From Bradyrhizobium daqingense (GTDB taxonomy: Bacteria > Pseudomonadota > Alphaproteobacteria > Rhizobiales > Xanthobacteraceae), in assembly GCF_021044685.1 (NCBI RefSeq), contig NZ_CP088014.1:4388001-4452000 (forward strand): a stretch of 64,000 bases of DNA. Reading direction: 5' to 3'. The notes under the pieces are model-generated. The model did no database searches and was not told where the DNA came from. It saw only the letters and a list, made by a program, of their open reading frames with translations. The translations under genes and the position numbers were made by a program. Below, in pieces: positions 15,389-24,081 of this stretch (position 1 is the stretch's first letter; each line of letters starts with the position of its first letter).

Positions 15389-16345
15389 ATGGCCGGCGAT
15401 CTGCAGGAACTGCGAGTGAAGCGCATCAGCTATGAAGCCGAGAGCATCAATTCCTATGAGTTGGTGCTTCCGGCAGGAGGTGAGCTCGCACCTTTCACCG
15501 CCGGCAGTCACATCGATCTGCACCTGAAGAACGGCATGATCCGCAGCTATTCGCTCGTTAACGATCAGAGTGAACGGCATCGCTACGTCATTGCCGTCAA
15601 CAAGGATGCTGCCGGGCGCGGCGGCTCGAGCTTCGTCCACGACAGCTTCAAGGCCGGCGATATCGTTTCGGTCTCCATGCCGCGGAACAATTTTTCCCTG
15701 CGTGAGGATGCGGAATCTTCGCTGCTGATCGCGGGCGGCGTCGGCATCACGCCGCTGGTGTCGATGATCCGGCGCCTGCAGGAACTGCGCCGCCCGTGGA
15801 AACTGTTCTATGCGACACGGGCGCGGCGCGCGGCGGCATTTCTTGGCGAGCTGAGCGCCGTCGGGTCGGACGCGCAGGTCCATCTCCACTTCGACGATGA
15901 ACATGGCGGGCGGCCGCTCAACCTTGCCGCCACCGTCGGAGACGCGCCAGCGAGCGCGCATCTCTATTGCTGCGGTCCGGTGCCGATGCTGGAAGCCTTC
16001 GAGAATGCCACTGCGGGTCGTCCGGCGGGGCAGATTCACGTCGAGTATTTCCAGGCCAAACAAGCGCCCGCCGCCGAGGGCGGATTTGAGGTCAGACTAG
16101 CGCGCAGCAATCGTACGATCGCGGTCGAGCCGGGCAAGACCATTCTGAATGCGGTTCTCGATGCCGGCATCATGGCGAATTACTCCTGTTCGGAAGGCGT
16201 TTGCGGGACCTGCGAGACGCGGGTGATCGAGGGAATCCCCGATCATCGCGACCTGTTCCTGAGTCCGGAAGAGCAGGCAGCGAACAAGACTATCATGATC
16301 TGTTGCTCAGGATCGAAGTCCGGCACGCTCGTGCTCGATCTTTGA
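15389..16345 (+). CDS. Oxygenase reductase, PDR type (FMN, NAD, C-terminal 2Fe-2S)
   Basis: A 318-residue phthalate-dioxygenase-reductase homologue in the class IA order: an N-terminal flavin domain with GSHIDLHLKNGMIRSYSLVND, an NAD-binding domain starting LLIAGGVGITPLVSMI, and a C-terminal plant-type ferredoxin domain with ligands in YSCSEGVCGTCETR and a final cysteine in ICCS. It carries electrons from NADH to the Rieske oxygenase encoded immediately upstream. Confidence 0.93.
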   Translation: MAGDLQELRVKRISYEAESINSYELVLPAGGELAPFTAGSHIDLHLKNGMIRSYSLVNDQSERHRYVIAVNKDAAGRGGSSFVHDSFKAGDIVSVSMPRNNFSLREDAESSLLIAGGVGITPLVSMIRRLQELRRPWKLFYATRARRAAAFLGELSAVGSDAQVHLHFDDEHGGRPLNLAATVGDAPASAHLYCCGPVPMLEAFENATAGRPAGQIHVEYFQAKQAPAAEGGFEVRLARSNRTIAVEPGKTILNAVLDAGIMANYSCSEGVCGTCETRVIEGIPDHRDLFLSPEEQAANKTIMICCSGSKSGTLVLDL

Positions 16346-16370
16346 CCGGATTATCTCGGAACCAAGCCAT

Positions 16371-17666
16371 ATGGGTGGAAAGATGCTGGATGGGATCGAA
16401 GCGGAGTTTCCGGAGCACACGCCCCGCACAACTGATGCACCGAAGGCGCTTGCCGGGATCAGGGTCGTGGACTTCTCGCATTTCATTGCAGGGCCGTTCG
16501 CGACGATGATCCTGGCCGACATGGGCGCCGAGGTGATCAAGGTCGAGGCGCCTGTGCGTGGCGACGATCTGCGGCGCTATCCGCCAGTCGATGCCAGGCT
16601 GAGCTATGGTGCGCCGTTCCTGTGGACCAATCGCAACAAGCGAAGCGTGGCGATCGATCTGAAATCGCCGGAGGGCGTCGAGGTCGCACGGGACCTGATC
16701 CGCACGGCGGATGTCGTAGTCGAGAATTTTTCCACTGGGGTCATGGAGCGCTTCGGGCTTGGTTACGAGAGTTGTCGTCAGATCGCGCCATCGATCATCT
16801 ATTGCTCGGTCTCTGCCTACGGCAGAGAGGGACCTTTCTCGGACCGGCTCGGCTTCGATCCCATCGCCCAGGTCGAGAGCGGGTTTGTATCCATGAACGG
16901 CTACGCAGACCGTGAAGGCGTGCGCGCACTATCGCCGGTCATGGACATCAGCACGGCGATGATGGCCAGCAATGCCGTTCTCGGCGCACTTGTGGCACGC
17001 GAACGCAGCGGCACGGGTCAGGCCATTGAGGTGTCGCTGTTCGACACTGCCGTTCTGATGACCGGCTATGCGTCGATGCAGCAGTTGTTCACCGGCACGG
17101 ATCCGCAGCGCCACGGCAACACCAGTCCCGACACCTGCCCCTCGGGAGTCTTTCAGGCTACCGATTCCACATTCTACATCAACTGCGGCAACGACAAGAT
17201 TTTTCAGCGCCTGATGTCGCAGGTGATCGATCGCCCCGATCTTGCGTCGTCCGATCTCTATGCGACCGGACCTAACCGCATACGGCGCCGCGAAGAACTG
17301 TTTGCAATCCTCGGCGAAGCGTTCGCGCAGCATCCTTGGTCGTACTGGCAGTCGCGGATGCGCGCCGCGGGCGTGCCTTGCGGCAAGGTCCGGACCGTCG
17401 GCGAGGCCATCCGCTCTCCGGAAGCGCGGGAGCGAGGCATCGTCACGCGAATTCCGCATGATGAGGTGGGGTGGGTACCGAACGTCAGCCTGCCGATCCG
17501 CTATTCGCAAACGCCGGTCGTCGACCCCGCGGTCGCTCCCGCCGTCGGCCAGCATACCGGGCAGGTGCTCCGCGATCTGCTTGGCTACGATGAAACTCGC
17601 CTCGCGCGGCTGGCCGAGGCTGGCGCTTTTGGTGCCGACGCGCCCCCGCCGGCGGTCAAGGAATGA
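16371..17666 (+). CDS. Class III CoA transferase (CaiB/BaiF/Frc family)
   Basis: The 431-residue protein has IRVVDFSHFIAGPFATMILADMGAEVIKVE, LDLKSPEG-type and VENFSTGVMERFGLGYE motifs, plus catalytic Asp192 in SPVMDIS. It is a distant paralogue of the transferase at 9709. In this operon it would attach CoA to the ring-cleaved or oxidised acid before thiolytic or aldol cleavage. Its stop overlaps the thiolase-like start (ATGATGG), which suggests translational coupling. Confidence 0.9.
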   Translation: MGGKMLDGIEAEFPEHTPRTTDAPKALAGIRVVDFSHFIAGPFATMILADMGAEVIKVEAPVRGDDLRRYPPVDARLSYGAPFLWTNRNKRSVAIDLKSPEGVEVARDLIRTADVVVENFSTGVMERFGLGYESCRQIAPSIIYCSVSAYGREGPFSDRLGFDPIAQVESGFVSMNGYADREGVRALSPVMDISTAMMASNAVLGALVARERSGTGQAIEVSLFDTAVLMTGYASMQQLFTGTDPQRHGNTSPDTCPSGVFQATDSTFYINCGNDKIFQRLMSQVIDRPDLASSDLYATGPNRIRRREELFAILGEAFAQHPWSYWQSRMRAAGVPCGKVRTVGEAIRSPEARERGIVTRIPHDEVGWVPNVSLPIRYSQTPVVDPAVAPAVGQHTGQVLRDLLGYDETRLARLAEAGAFGADAPPPAVKE

Positions 17667-18859
17667 TGGCGCGGGCATCAGGCGAACGCACGCTGCGGGG
17701 TCGTGTTGCCGTGGTCGGCATCGGCGAGACGGATTACTATCGCCACGGCGAATCGTCCGACCCCGAATTCAAGCTGGCGCTCAAGGCGATCCTGGCTGCC
17801 TGCAGCGACGCCGGGCTCGACCCGCGCGAGATCGACGGGTTCTCGTCCTACAGCGACGACCGCAGCGATGCGGGGCGCCTCGCGGCAGCGCTGGGGACAC
17901 GCCGGCTGAGCACGACCACGATGCAATGGGGCGGGGGAGGCGGCGGCTGCTGCGCGGCGGTGGCCAACGCCGCGGCTTCGATCGTTGCTGGCCTTGCGGA
18001 TTGCGTCGTGGTGTTCCGCTCGCTGGCGCAAGGACAGTACGGACGCTTTGGACAGACCGGCGGTATCGGCACCGTCTCCGGCGAGAGGGCGTATCTGATG
18101 CCCTATGGCGTGCTAGCGCCGCCGCAGCGCTTTGCCATGCGCGTGCGGCGCTACATGCATGAGCATGGCGTGCGGCAGGAAGCCATGCAGGCGATAGCGC
18201 TGGCCTCGTATCATCATGCGCAGTCGAACCCCCGCGCGGTGATGTTCGGCAAGCCGCTCGATCCCGAAAAGTACAACGCCTCGCGCTGGATTGCCGAGCC
18301 GTTTCATCTTTTCGATTGCTGCATGGAGAATGACGGCGCCGCGGCGATCATCCTCGTGCCAGAGGAGCGCGCCGGGGATTTCCGCAACAAGCCCGCCTAC
18401 ATTCTCGGGGCGGCCACTGGTGCCGGATATCGCAGCGGAGCGATACCGCATAATTCGCCTCAATATGCCAGCGCTAGTTTCGAAACGCTTGCGCCCGCGC
18501 TTTACCGCATGGCTGGGATCAGGCCCGCCGACGTCGACGTCGTTCAAAGTTATGAAAACTTTACCGGCGGCGTGGTGATGGCGTTGGCCGAGCATGGCTT
18601 CTTCAAGCCAGAGGAGGCGAACGATTTTCTTGTGGTCGACAATCTGATAGCGCCCTCCGGGCGGCTTCCGCTGAATACCAGCGGCGGGAATCTCGCCGAA
18701 TGCTACATGCACGGCTTCGAGCTGGTGATCGAGGCGGTGCGCCAGATCCGCGGCCGGTCGGTCAACCAGGTCAAGTGCAACGACGTGGCGATGGTGATCG
18801 GCGGGCCGATGGTGACACCGGCCAGCAACCTTCTGCTCGGCTCCGGAGCAACGCTATGA
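17663..18859 (+). CDS. Thiolase-superfamily protein (SCPx/Ltp2-like), DUF35-partnered
   Basis: A 398-residue non-canonical thiolase: VAVVGIGETDYYRHGESS at the N-terminus, Cys96-Cys97 at the nucleophile position (GGGGGGCCAAVANAAASIVAG), the HAQSNPRA segment, and a glycine-rich NTSGGNLAECYMHG near the C-terminus. The downstream gene encodes a Zn-ribbon/OB-fold DUF35 protein overlapping it by 4 bp. Thiolase-DUF35 pairs include Ltp2-type retro-aldolases that cleave beta-hydroxyacyl-CoAs, as well as acyltransferases. Either is possible here, as the carbon-carbon cleaving step of the pathway. Confidence 0.85.
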   Translation: MMARASGERTLRGRVAVVGIGETDYYRHGESSDPEFKLALKAILAACSDAGLDPREIDGFSSYSDDRSDAGRLAAALGTRRLSTTTMQWGGGGGGCCAAVANAAASIVAGLADCVVVFRSLAQGQYGRFGQTGGIGTVSGERAYLMPYGVLAPPQRFAMRVRRYMHEHGVRQEAMQAIALASYHHAQSNPRAVMFGKPLDPEKYNASRWIAEPFHLFDCCMENDGAAAIILVPEERAGDFRNKPAYILGAATGAGYRSGAIPHNSPQYASASFETLAPALYRMAGIRPADVDVVQSYENFTGGVVMALAEHGFFKPEEANDFLVVDNLIAPSGRLPLNTSGGNLAECYMHGFELVIEAVRQIRGRSVNQVKCNDVAMVIGGPMVTPASNLLLGSGATL

Positions 18860-19326
18860 GCGGCAGTCCGCGAGCGGCCTATCTTCCCGATGGGCTGCCG
18901 ATACCGGTCCCCGAAAACGATGGATTGTCGGCACCGTATTGGGCGGGGTTGCAACAAAACCGCCTCTTGGTGCAGCGCTGCCCGCACTGCACGACGTGGC
19001 AATTCGGGCCGGAATGGCTTTGCCACCACTGCCATTCGTTCGACGTCGAATGGACCGAGATCGAGCCGCGCGGCCGCATCTTCAGTTGGGAGCGCGTCTG
19101 GAGTCCTTCCCATGACGCATTGCGTGGGCGTGGACCTTACCTCGCTGTCCTGGTGGAACTGCCGCATGCCGGACATGTGCGCATGGTGGGAAATCTCCTC
19201 GGCGATCCCCTGCAAACCGTCATCATCGGTACTGATGTCCAGGGCGTATTCGAGCATCACCATGACTCCGTGCCGCGATATTCATTGCTGCATTGGACAA
19301 ACCACCGGATGAAGGCGGTGAGGTGA
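18856..19326 (+). CDS. Zn-ribbon OB-fold DUF35 protein
   Basis: This 156-residue protein starts at ATG 18856, overlapping the thiolase-like stop. A rubredoxin-like zinc ribbon (CPHC about residue 39 and CHHC about residue 54) precedes an OB fold (GRIFSWERVW, GPYLAVLVELPHAG, RMVGNLLG). Such proteins bind CoA and form obligate complexes with the adjacent thiolase-type subunit. It is the last gene of the Rieske operon and converges on the GntR pseudogene. Confidence 0.87.
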   Translation: MSGSPRAAYLPDGLPIPVPENDGLSAPYWAGLQQNRLLVQRCPHCTTWQFGPEWLCHHCHSFDVEWTEIEPRGRIFSWERVWSPSHDALRGRGPYLAVLVELPHAGHVRMVGNLLGDPLQTVIIGTDVQGVFEHHHDSVPRYSLLHWTNHRMKAVR

Positions 19327-19421
19327 GGCCGACCGACGTCAGGCCGGCGCGCGAGAGCGACGGCGGGCGTCGTCGCGCAGTCTGGGCTTCTCCGTATTCA
19401 GCAGGTGCTCGTTCAGTTTGG

Positions 19422-20081
19422 TCAGGTAACTGCGCATCGTCTCACAAGCGCCCTTGGCACCTTGGCCTTGATCTGTTCGATCAGCCGCAGGCGAGAGGCG
19501 ATCACCGGGTCATGGGCGTGCGGTCCGGCGATCAGGACAAAGCGGCGGATCACGGATGCCATGGCTTCCAGAATTGCCGACATCACCTGGTTGCCGGTCG
19601 AGTTTCCCAGCAAGGTGCTGAACTCGACGGCCTTCAACGTCCGTTCCTCGTAGCGGCCCTGCCTCGTCAACTCGATGGTCCCGGCCACATTCCTGCTCAG
19701 CCGTTCGATGTCCGCGGACTTGGCGCGCTCGCATGCGGCTCGTGCCACGGCGTCCATCACCATAAGCCTCGCCTCGAGTAACGTCGCGAGCGACACGAAG
19801 TCGAGCATGCCACGGAACGTACGGGTGACCTGCCCGGCGCCGCTGCGGGTGATGAAGGCGCCACCCCGGCTTCCCTTTCGCATCTCGACGATGCCGGCAA
19901 TCTCGAGGCTGCGGATGGCTTCGCGCAACGCGGTGCGGCTGACATCGAGCATCTCGGACAGTTCGCGCTCGGACGGCAGCCGGTCGCCGGCTTTCAGTTC
20001 GCCGCGCTTGGCGCGGATCGCATCGCAGATCTCCTCGAAGATCCGGCGCGTCTATGGGACCTGCGGTGTCGTAGCGCTCAC
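19422..20081 (-). pseudogene. GntR/FCD regulator interrupted by an amber codon
   Basis: The complement reads GTG at 20081, nine codons (MSATTPQVP), then TAG at 20054-20052. It continues in the same frame as TRRIFEEICDAIRAKRGELK, LPSERELSEMLDVSRTALREAIRSLE and a full FCD domain. Aligning with the intact regulator at 5759 (PIHTRRAFEEIC) places the TAG at a normal sense position (His or Tyr), so one substitution explains the break. The first in-frame ATG after it (19952) lies inside the helix-turn-helix. The gene is probably inactive unless the codon is read through. Confidence 0.75.
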
Positions 20082-20097
20082 TCCAAAGCTGCCACCA

Positions 20098-20592
20098 TCA
20101 TTTGTAGTCCAGGGTTTCCCGCCGGTGTGACGCAGGTGGACGCGAAGAGACGGGGTCACCGAGCAGTTCCGAGAGCAGGCTCGTCAAGGCTGCAGCATCT
20201 GATGCGCCCAGCCTGTCCAGGATATCCCGTTGCATGGACGACATCAGAGGACCGATGCCGTCGAAATGCGCTGCTCCTCTGCGCGAGAGGAAGATCAGGA
20301 CCCTGCGTCGGTCGTTCGGATCCGGGCCGCGATAGACCTCGGCCGATTCGACCATCCTGTCGATAATCTTCGTAAGTGTCGGACCATCAACAAACAGGCG
20401 GATGGCCAGGTCGCCCATCGGCAGTCCGTTCCGTTCCGTCAGCGCCTCCAACACACGATATTGATGAAGGGACATGCCCCTTGGCTTGAGCTCCGCCTCG
20501 AGCGTCTGCTCGAGGCGGCGGTTCACGCCTCGGATGAGGTCGGGCAGGTGCACGGTATTGACGCTCCGCGAAATTATTTGATATTTCAACAT
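20098..20592 (-). CDS. MarR family transcriptional regulator
   Basis: A 164-residue protein starting at ATG 20592. It contains RGMSLHQYRVLEALTERNGLPMGDLA, then a recognition helix FVDGPTLTKIIDRMVESAEVY, and the wing GPDPNDRRRVLIFLSRRG. It diverges from the AmiC-like gene at 20663 across 70 bp of AT-rich DNA, so it probably controls the amide/urea island. The AT-rich motif TTGATATTTCAA near 20577-20588 is a possible but imperfect operator. Confidence 0.88.
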   Translation of the reverse strand: MLKYQIISRSVNTVHLPDLIRGVNRRLEQTLEAELKPRGMSLHQYRVLEALTERNGLPMGDLAIRLFVDGPTLTKIIDRMVESAEVYRGPDPNDRRRVLIFLSRRGAAHFDGIGPLMSSMQRDILDRLGASDAAALTSLLSELLGDPVSSRPPASHRRETLDYK

Positions 20593-20662
20593 TTGCCTTG
20601 GAATATAAAATGGAGCAAGGGAAAAACGAGCTCGTTCCGGATTGCCCAATGAAGGGGCTGAT

Positions 20663-21847
20663 ATGGCGACCGGCGCCAGAAAAAACGGCAGCCTGCTGGC
20701 CAGACTGGGCGCTTTTCGCTGCAAACGCGCCTTACCAGGACCGGGATCGCCGTTGGCACGATTCGTGAGTGGTGTGTCTGAAAGTGCGGAGACACCACTG
20801 TTGCGTAGCATTCGAATATGCCTACTCATCCCGCAGAGTGGCGCAGCGGGACTCTGGGCCCCGTCAGCCGAGGCCTGCGGTCGGTTGGCTATCGACGAAA
20901 TCAACCGGATTTCCGGCATTCTGCGTCGTCCGGTCGAATTGCGCATCGTGAACGCCGGAGAAACCGGCGCGAGCGCCGGCCGGGCCGCGCGTGATGCGAT
21001 CGAAATTGACGGCGCCCACGGTATCGTCGGGATGTTACCCAGTTTTGCGCGCGATTTCGTGGCTCGTGCAGCCCGCGGCCGCATTCCGTTCATATACACC
21101 CCGCAGTTCGAGGGTCGCTCGACGTCGGACGTCATGGCGACTGGCGAAACCGCCGAAGAGTTGCTGGTTCCGGCGATTCAATGGCTATCCGAATCAAGGC
21201 GGGCGCGGCGCTATTTCCTCTGCGGGAATGACTACATATGGCCGCGCTCATCTCTTCAGATCGCGCGTGCATTGATCGCCCGCTTTGGCGGAACCGTGAC
21301 TGGCGAGTGCTATCTACCAGTCGGCAAGCATGATTTCGACGAGATGCTGGACCGGATCAAAGTCACGCGTTCGGACGTCGTTCTTCCCTATTTCCTCGGG
21401 CTCGACTGCATCGCCTTTAACCGGGCCTTCTGCGCGGCAGGATTGAGTTCGCGCGTGCTGCGCTTTTCCTCGGCGATCGACGAGACCGTCGCGTATGGAC
21501 TCGATGTCAACGAGACCGAAAATCTCTACGCCGCGTCGAGCTATTATGCGTCGATCCGCTCGCGCAACAATGGTGCATTCCTGGAGCGTTACCATACGGA
21601 GTTCGGCGATAGTCCGCCGCCTGTGAACGCTTTTGGTCAATCCTGCTACGAGGGCATCTACTCGCTCGCGGCCCTGATCGAGGAAGCCGCCAGCCTGGAT
21701 GCGCGCAAGCTGACGCGCCTTTATGGCCGAACGTTCCAGCAGCGCACCGCGCGAGGTGATCAAGCGCAATCCGTGGTCGGGGGCCGACACCCCATCTATC
21801 TCGCCGAGATCGACGGGTACGACTTCTCGATCATCGCGCGTCGATAA
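20663..21847 (+). CDS. AmiC/UrtA-like type 1 periplasmic-fold protein without signal peptide
   Basis: The start at 20663 follows GAAGGGG with 5-bp spacing, giving 394 residues. The first 55 residues are Arg/Gly-rich with no hydrophobic signal segment. A type 1 binding fold then follows (IRICLLIPQSGAAGLWAPS, GIVGMLPS, a CGNDYIWPR signature typical of the AmiC/UrtA group, VLPYFLGLD, NAFGQSCYEG). AmiC is a cytosolic amide sensor that holds the antiterminator AmiR. The absence of an export signal here suggests a similar sensing role beside the true exported receptor at 21913. No AmiR-like gene was found. Confidence 0.75.
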   Translation: MATGARKNGSLLARLGAFRCKRALPGPGSPLARFVSGVSESAETPLLRSIRICLLIPQSGAAGLWAPSAEACGRLAIDEINRISGILRRPVELRIVNAGETGASAGRAARDAIEIDGAHGIVGMLPSFARDFVARAARGRIPFIYTPQFEGRSTSDVMATGETAEELLVPAIQWLSESRRARRYFLCGNDYIWPRSSLQIARALIARFGGTVTGECYLPVGKHDFDEMLDRIKVTRSDVVLPYFLGLDCIAFNRAFCAAGLSSRVLRFSSAIDETVAYGLDVNETENLYAASSYYASIRSRNNGAFLERYHTEFGDSPPPVNAFGQSCYEGIYSLAALIEEAASLDARKLTRLYGRTFQQRTARGDQAQSVVGGRHPIYLAEIDGYDFSIIARR

Positions 21848-21862
21848 ATCGCTTGCTTTTTC

Positions 21863-21884
21863 AAATATTGTATTCTTAATATTT
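21863..21884. promoter_or_regulatory. AAATATT-N8-AATATTT inverted repeat before the ABC transporter
   Basis: The AT-rich gap of about 65 bp between the AmiC-like gene and the transporter receptor contains AAATATT (21863-21869), 8 bp, then AATATTT (21878-21884). In a GC-rich genome this is conspicuous and could be an operator or part of a second promoter for the transporter, amidase and urease genes. Confidence 0.4.
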
Positions 21885-21912
21885 TCCATATCAATAAACC
21901 ATGGGGGCCTCT

Positions 21913-23151
21913 ATGCCTTTCTCCCGTCGCCGCTTCCTGCGGCACTCGGCTCTAGCCACGACGACATTGATCGCGGCGCCGACCGTGTTTCGCTCCGGTG
22001 CGTTCGGCGCCGAAAACCCGATCATCGTCGGCAGCCTGCACGACCAGTCTGGTCCGATCGCGGCCTCGGGCACGCCAATGGTCTACGCGCTGCAGCTTGC
22101 CGTTAATGAGATCAACGCTGGCGGCGGATTGCTCGGCCGGCCGTTGAAGGTGATCCACTACGACACCCAGTCGAACATCCAGATGTATTCGCAGTTCGCC
22201 CAGCAGCTTGCGGTCAAGGACAAGGTCGACGTCGTTCACGGCGGCATCACCTCGGCCTCGCGCGAGGCGGTGCGTCCGACCTTCGATCGTTTCAAGGTGT
22301 TGTACTTCTACAACGTGCTCTACGAAGGCGGCGTTTGCGATCGCAATACCTTCTGCACCGGCACCACGCCCGCGCAGACCGTGGAGAAGCTGGTGCCGAG
22401 CGCGATGAAGAAGGCCGGCAAGAAGGCCTATATCATCGCGGCCGACTACAATTACGGCCAGATCACCGCGAAGTGGATGACGAAGTACGTCAAGGACAAT
22501 GGCGGCGAAGTGCTGTCGACCGACTTCTTCCCGCTCGACGTCACCAATTTCGGCACGACCATCTCGAAGATCCAGGCGGCGAAGCCCGACCTCATCCTGT
22601 CGGCGCTGGTCGGCGGCAATCATACCGCCTTCTACCGGCAATGGACCTCGGCCGGCATGAAGGGGAAGATTCCGATTGCGTCGACCACTTTCGGTCTCGT
22701 CAACGAGCCGACCACGCTCGATGCAGCGGAGAGCGATTCCATTCTCGGCTCCTACGGCTACTTCGAGGAACTCACCACGCCTGCCTCGAAGAGCTTCGTC
22801 GAAAAGATCAAGAAGGCCCATCCCGACTCGCCCTATGTCAGCGAGTTGGCTGCCTGCACTTATGAGGGCGTCATGCTTTGGGCCGCCGGGGTGAATAAGG
22901 CCGCCAGCATCGACCGCATGAAGGTGATCGCGGCGCTGGAGGATTCAGTCGCGTTCGACGGGCCGAGTGGCAAGGTTTCGCTCGATAAGGCGACGCATCA
23001 CACGACTCGCAACGCGTTCCTTGCGGAAGTGAAGGACCGCAAATGGTCGGTGCTGGAGAGCTATTCCGACGTCAAGCCGGCCGATACGGCTAGTGTGTGC
23101 GATCTCGTCAAGAATCCGAACGATACCAAGCAGTACATTATCAATCTTTGA
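21913..23151 (+). CDS. ABC transporter receptor, urea/short-chain amide type, Tat-exported
   Basis: About 412 residues from ATG 21913; an ATG at 21901 is an alternative. The twin-arginine signal SRRRFLRHSALATTTLIAAP indicates export of a folded protein. The mature part has the UrtA/FmdD/AmiC-type pattern: IIVGSLHDQSGPIAASG, LAVNEINAGGGLLGRPL, HGGITSASREAVRP and ADYNYGQITAKWM. It would hand urea or a small amide to the permease/ATPase encoded by the four following genes. The location next to an amidase and urease supports this substrate class over branched-chain amino acids. Confidence 0.85.
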   Translation: MPFSRRRFLRHSALATTTLIAAPTVFRSGAFGAENPIIVGSLHDQSGPIAASGTPMVYALQLAVNEINAGGGLLGRPLKVIHYDTQSNIQMYSQFAQQLAVKDKVDVVHGGITSASREAVRPTFDRFKVLYFYNVLYEGGVCDRNTFCTGTTPAQTVEKLVPSAMKKAGKKAYIIAADYNYGQITAKWMTKYVKDNGGEVLSTDFFPLDVTNFGTTISKIQAAKPDLILSALVGGNHTAFYRQWTSAGMKGKIPIASTTFGLVNEPTTLDAAESDSILGSYGYFEELTTPASKSFVEKIKKAHPDSPYVSELAACTYEGVMLWAAGVNKAASIDRMKVIAALEDSVAFDGPSGKVSLDKATHHTTRNAFLAEVKDRKWSVLESYSDVKPADTASVCDLVKNPNDTKQYIINL

Positions 23152-23214
23152 CGTGGACCGGGCTCCGCCCACGGGCGGGGCCCACTGCATCGACGGCCTG
23201 AAAGAATCGGCAGA

Positions 23215-24081
23215 ATGGCGATCTACCTAATCGTCGCGCTCGACGTCCTAAACGGAATAGCATCGCTGTTTCTGTTGTGCCTCGGACTTGCGATCATCTT
23301 CGGCATGATGAAGATCATCAACCTCGCCCATGGCGAGTTCATCATGCTCGGCGCCTACGCGACCGTCATATCGGCCAATGCCGGCGTTAACATCTGGATC
23401 GCGATGCTGGTCGTCGCGCCGCTTTTCGTCGGCATCTTGGGGCTGGTCATCGAACGGTGTCTCATCCGCTTTCTCTACGGACGTCTCGTGGATTCGATGC
23501 TGGCGACCTGGGGGTTGAGCCTCCTGATCATCGGCATCATCACGACGATCTACGGCAATACTCAACAAGGCGTCCCGACGCCACTTGGCGGCTTCTCGAT
23601 CGGCTCCTATCAGTCGAGCTACTACACGCTGTTCCTGGCCAGCATGGCCATCGTGATGATGGCGCTGGTCTACGGCGTTATGAGCTACACTCGCCTCGGC
23701 CTGATCGCTCGCGCCACGATGCAGAACCCGGCGATGGCTGCCACGCTCGGCGTCAATCCAGCGCGCGTCTATATGAGCACATTCACGGTGGGTGCCGCGA
23801 TCACCGGTCTCGCAGGCGGCCTGTTGGCGCCGGTTTCCGGCATCACACCCGGGATGGGCGGTGCCTATGTCGCGAAGGCCTTCATGACTGTCGTCGGCGG
23901 AGGCGCGGCCATTCTGTCGGGCACGATGTCGGCCGCGAGCCTGTTCGGCGCTGTCAATCAGATCGGCGCTTATTTCACGACACCGGTCTATGGCGAGGTT
24001 CTCGTGTTCACGGCGGCGATCGTCCTGATCCGTCTGTTACCGCAGGGCATCTCCGGCCGCTTCTTCAAGGGGAATCTGTAA
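23215..24081 (+). CDS. ABC transporter permease, LivH/UrtB family
   Basis: A 288-residue integral membrane protein with about eight hydrophobic segments. The family signature GMMKIINLAHGEFIMLGAY is near residue 30, and the cytoplasmic coupling region contains YTRLGLIARATMQNPAMAATLGVNPARVY. It pairs with the LivM-type permease whose ATG overlaps its TAA. Part of the receptor-permease-permease-ATPase-ATPase operon. Confidence 0.9.
   Translation: MAIYLIVALDVLNGIASLFLLCLGLAIIFGMMKIINLAHGEFIMLGAYATVISANAGVNIWIAMLVVAPLFVGILGLVIERCLIRFLYGRLVDSMLATWGLSLLIIGIITTIYGNTQQGVPTPLGGFSIGSYQSSYYTLFLASMAIVMMALVYGVMSYTRLGLIARATMQNPAMAATLGVNPARVYMSTFTVGAAITGLAGGLLAPVSGITPGMGGAYVAKAFMTVVGGGAAILSGTMSAASLFGAVNQIGAYFTTPVYGEVLVFTAAIVLIRLLPQGISGRFFKGNL

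Noticed and set aside
21841..21912. Possible sigma-54 promoter in front of the amide/urea transporter, expected for a nitrogen operon
   Set aside because: A TTGC element is present near 21854, but no GG occurs at the required -24 spacing.
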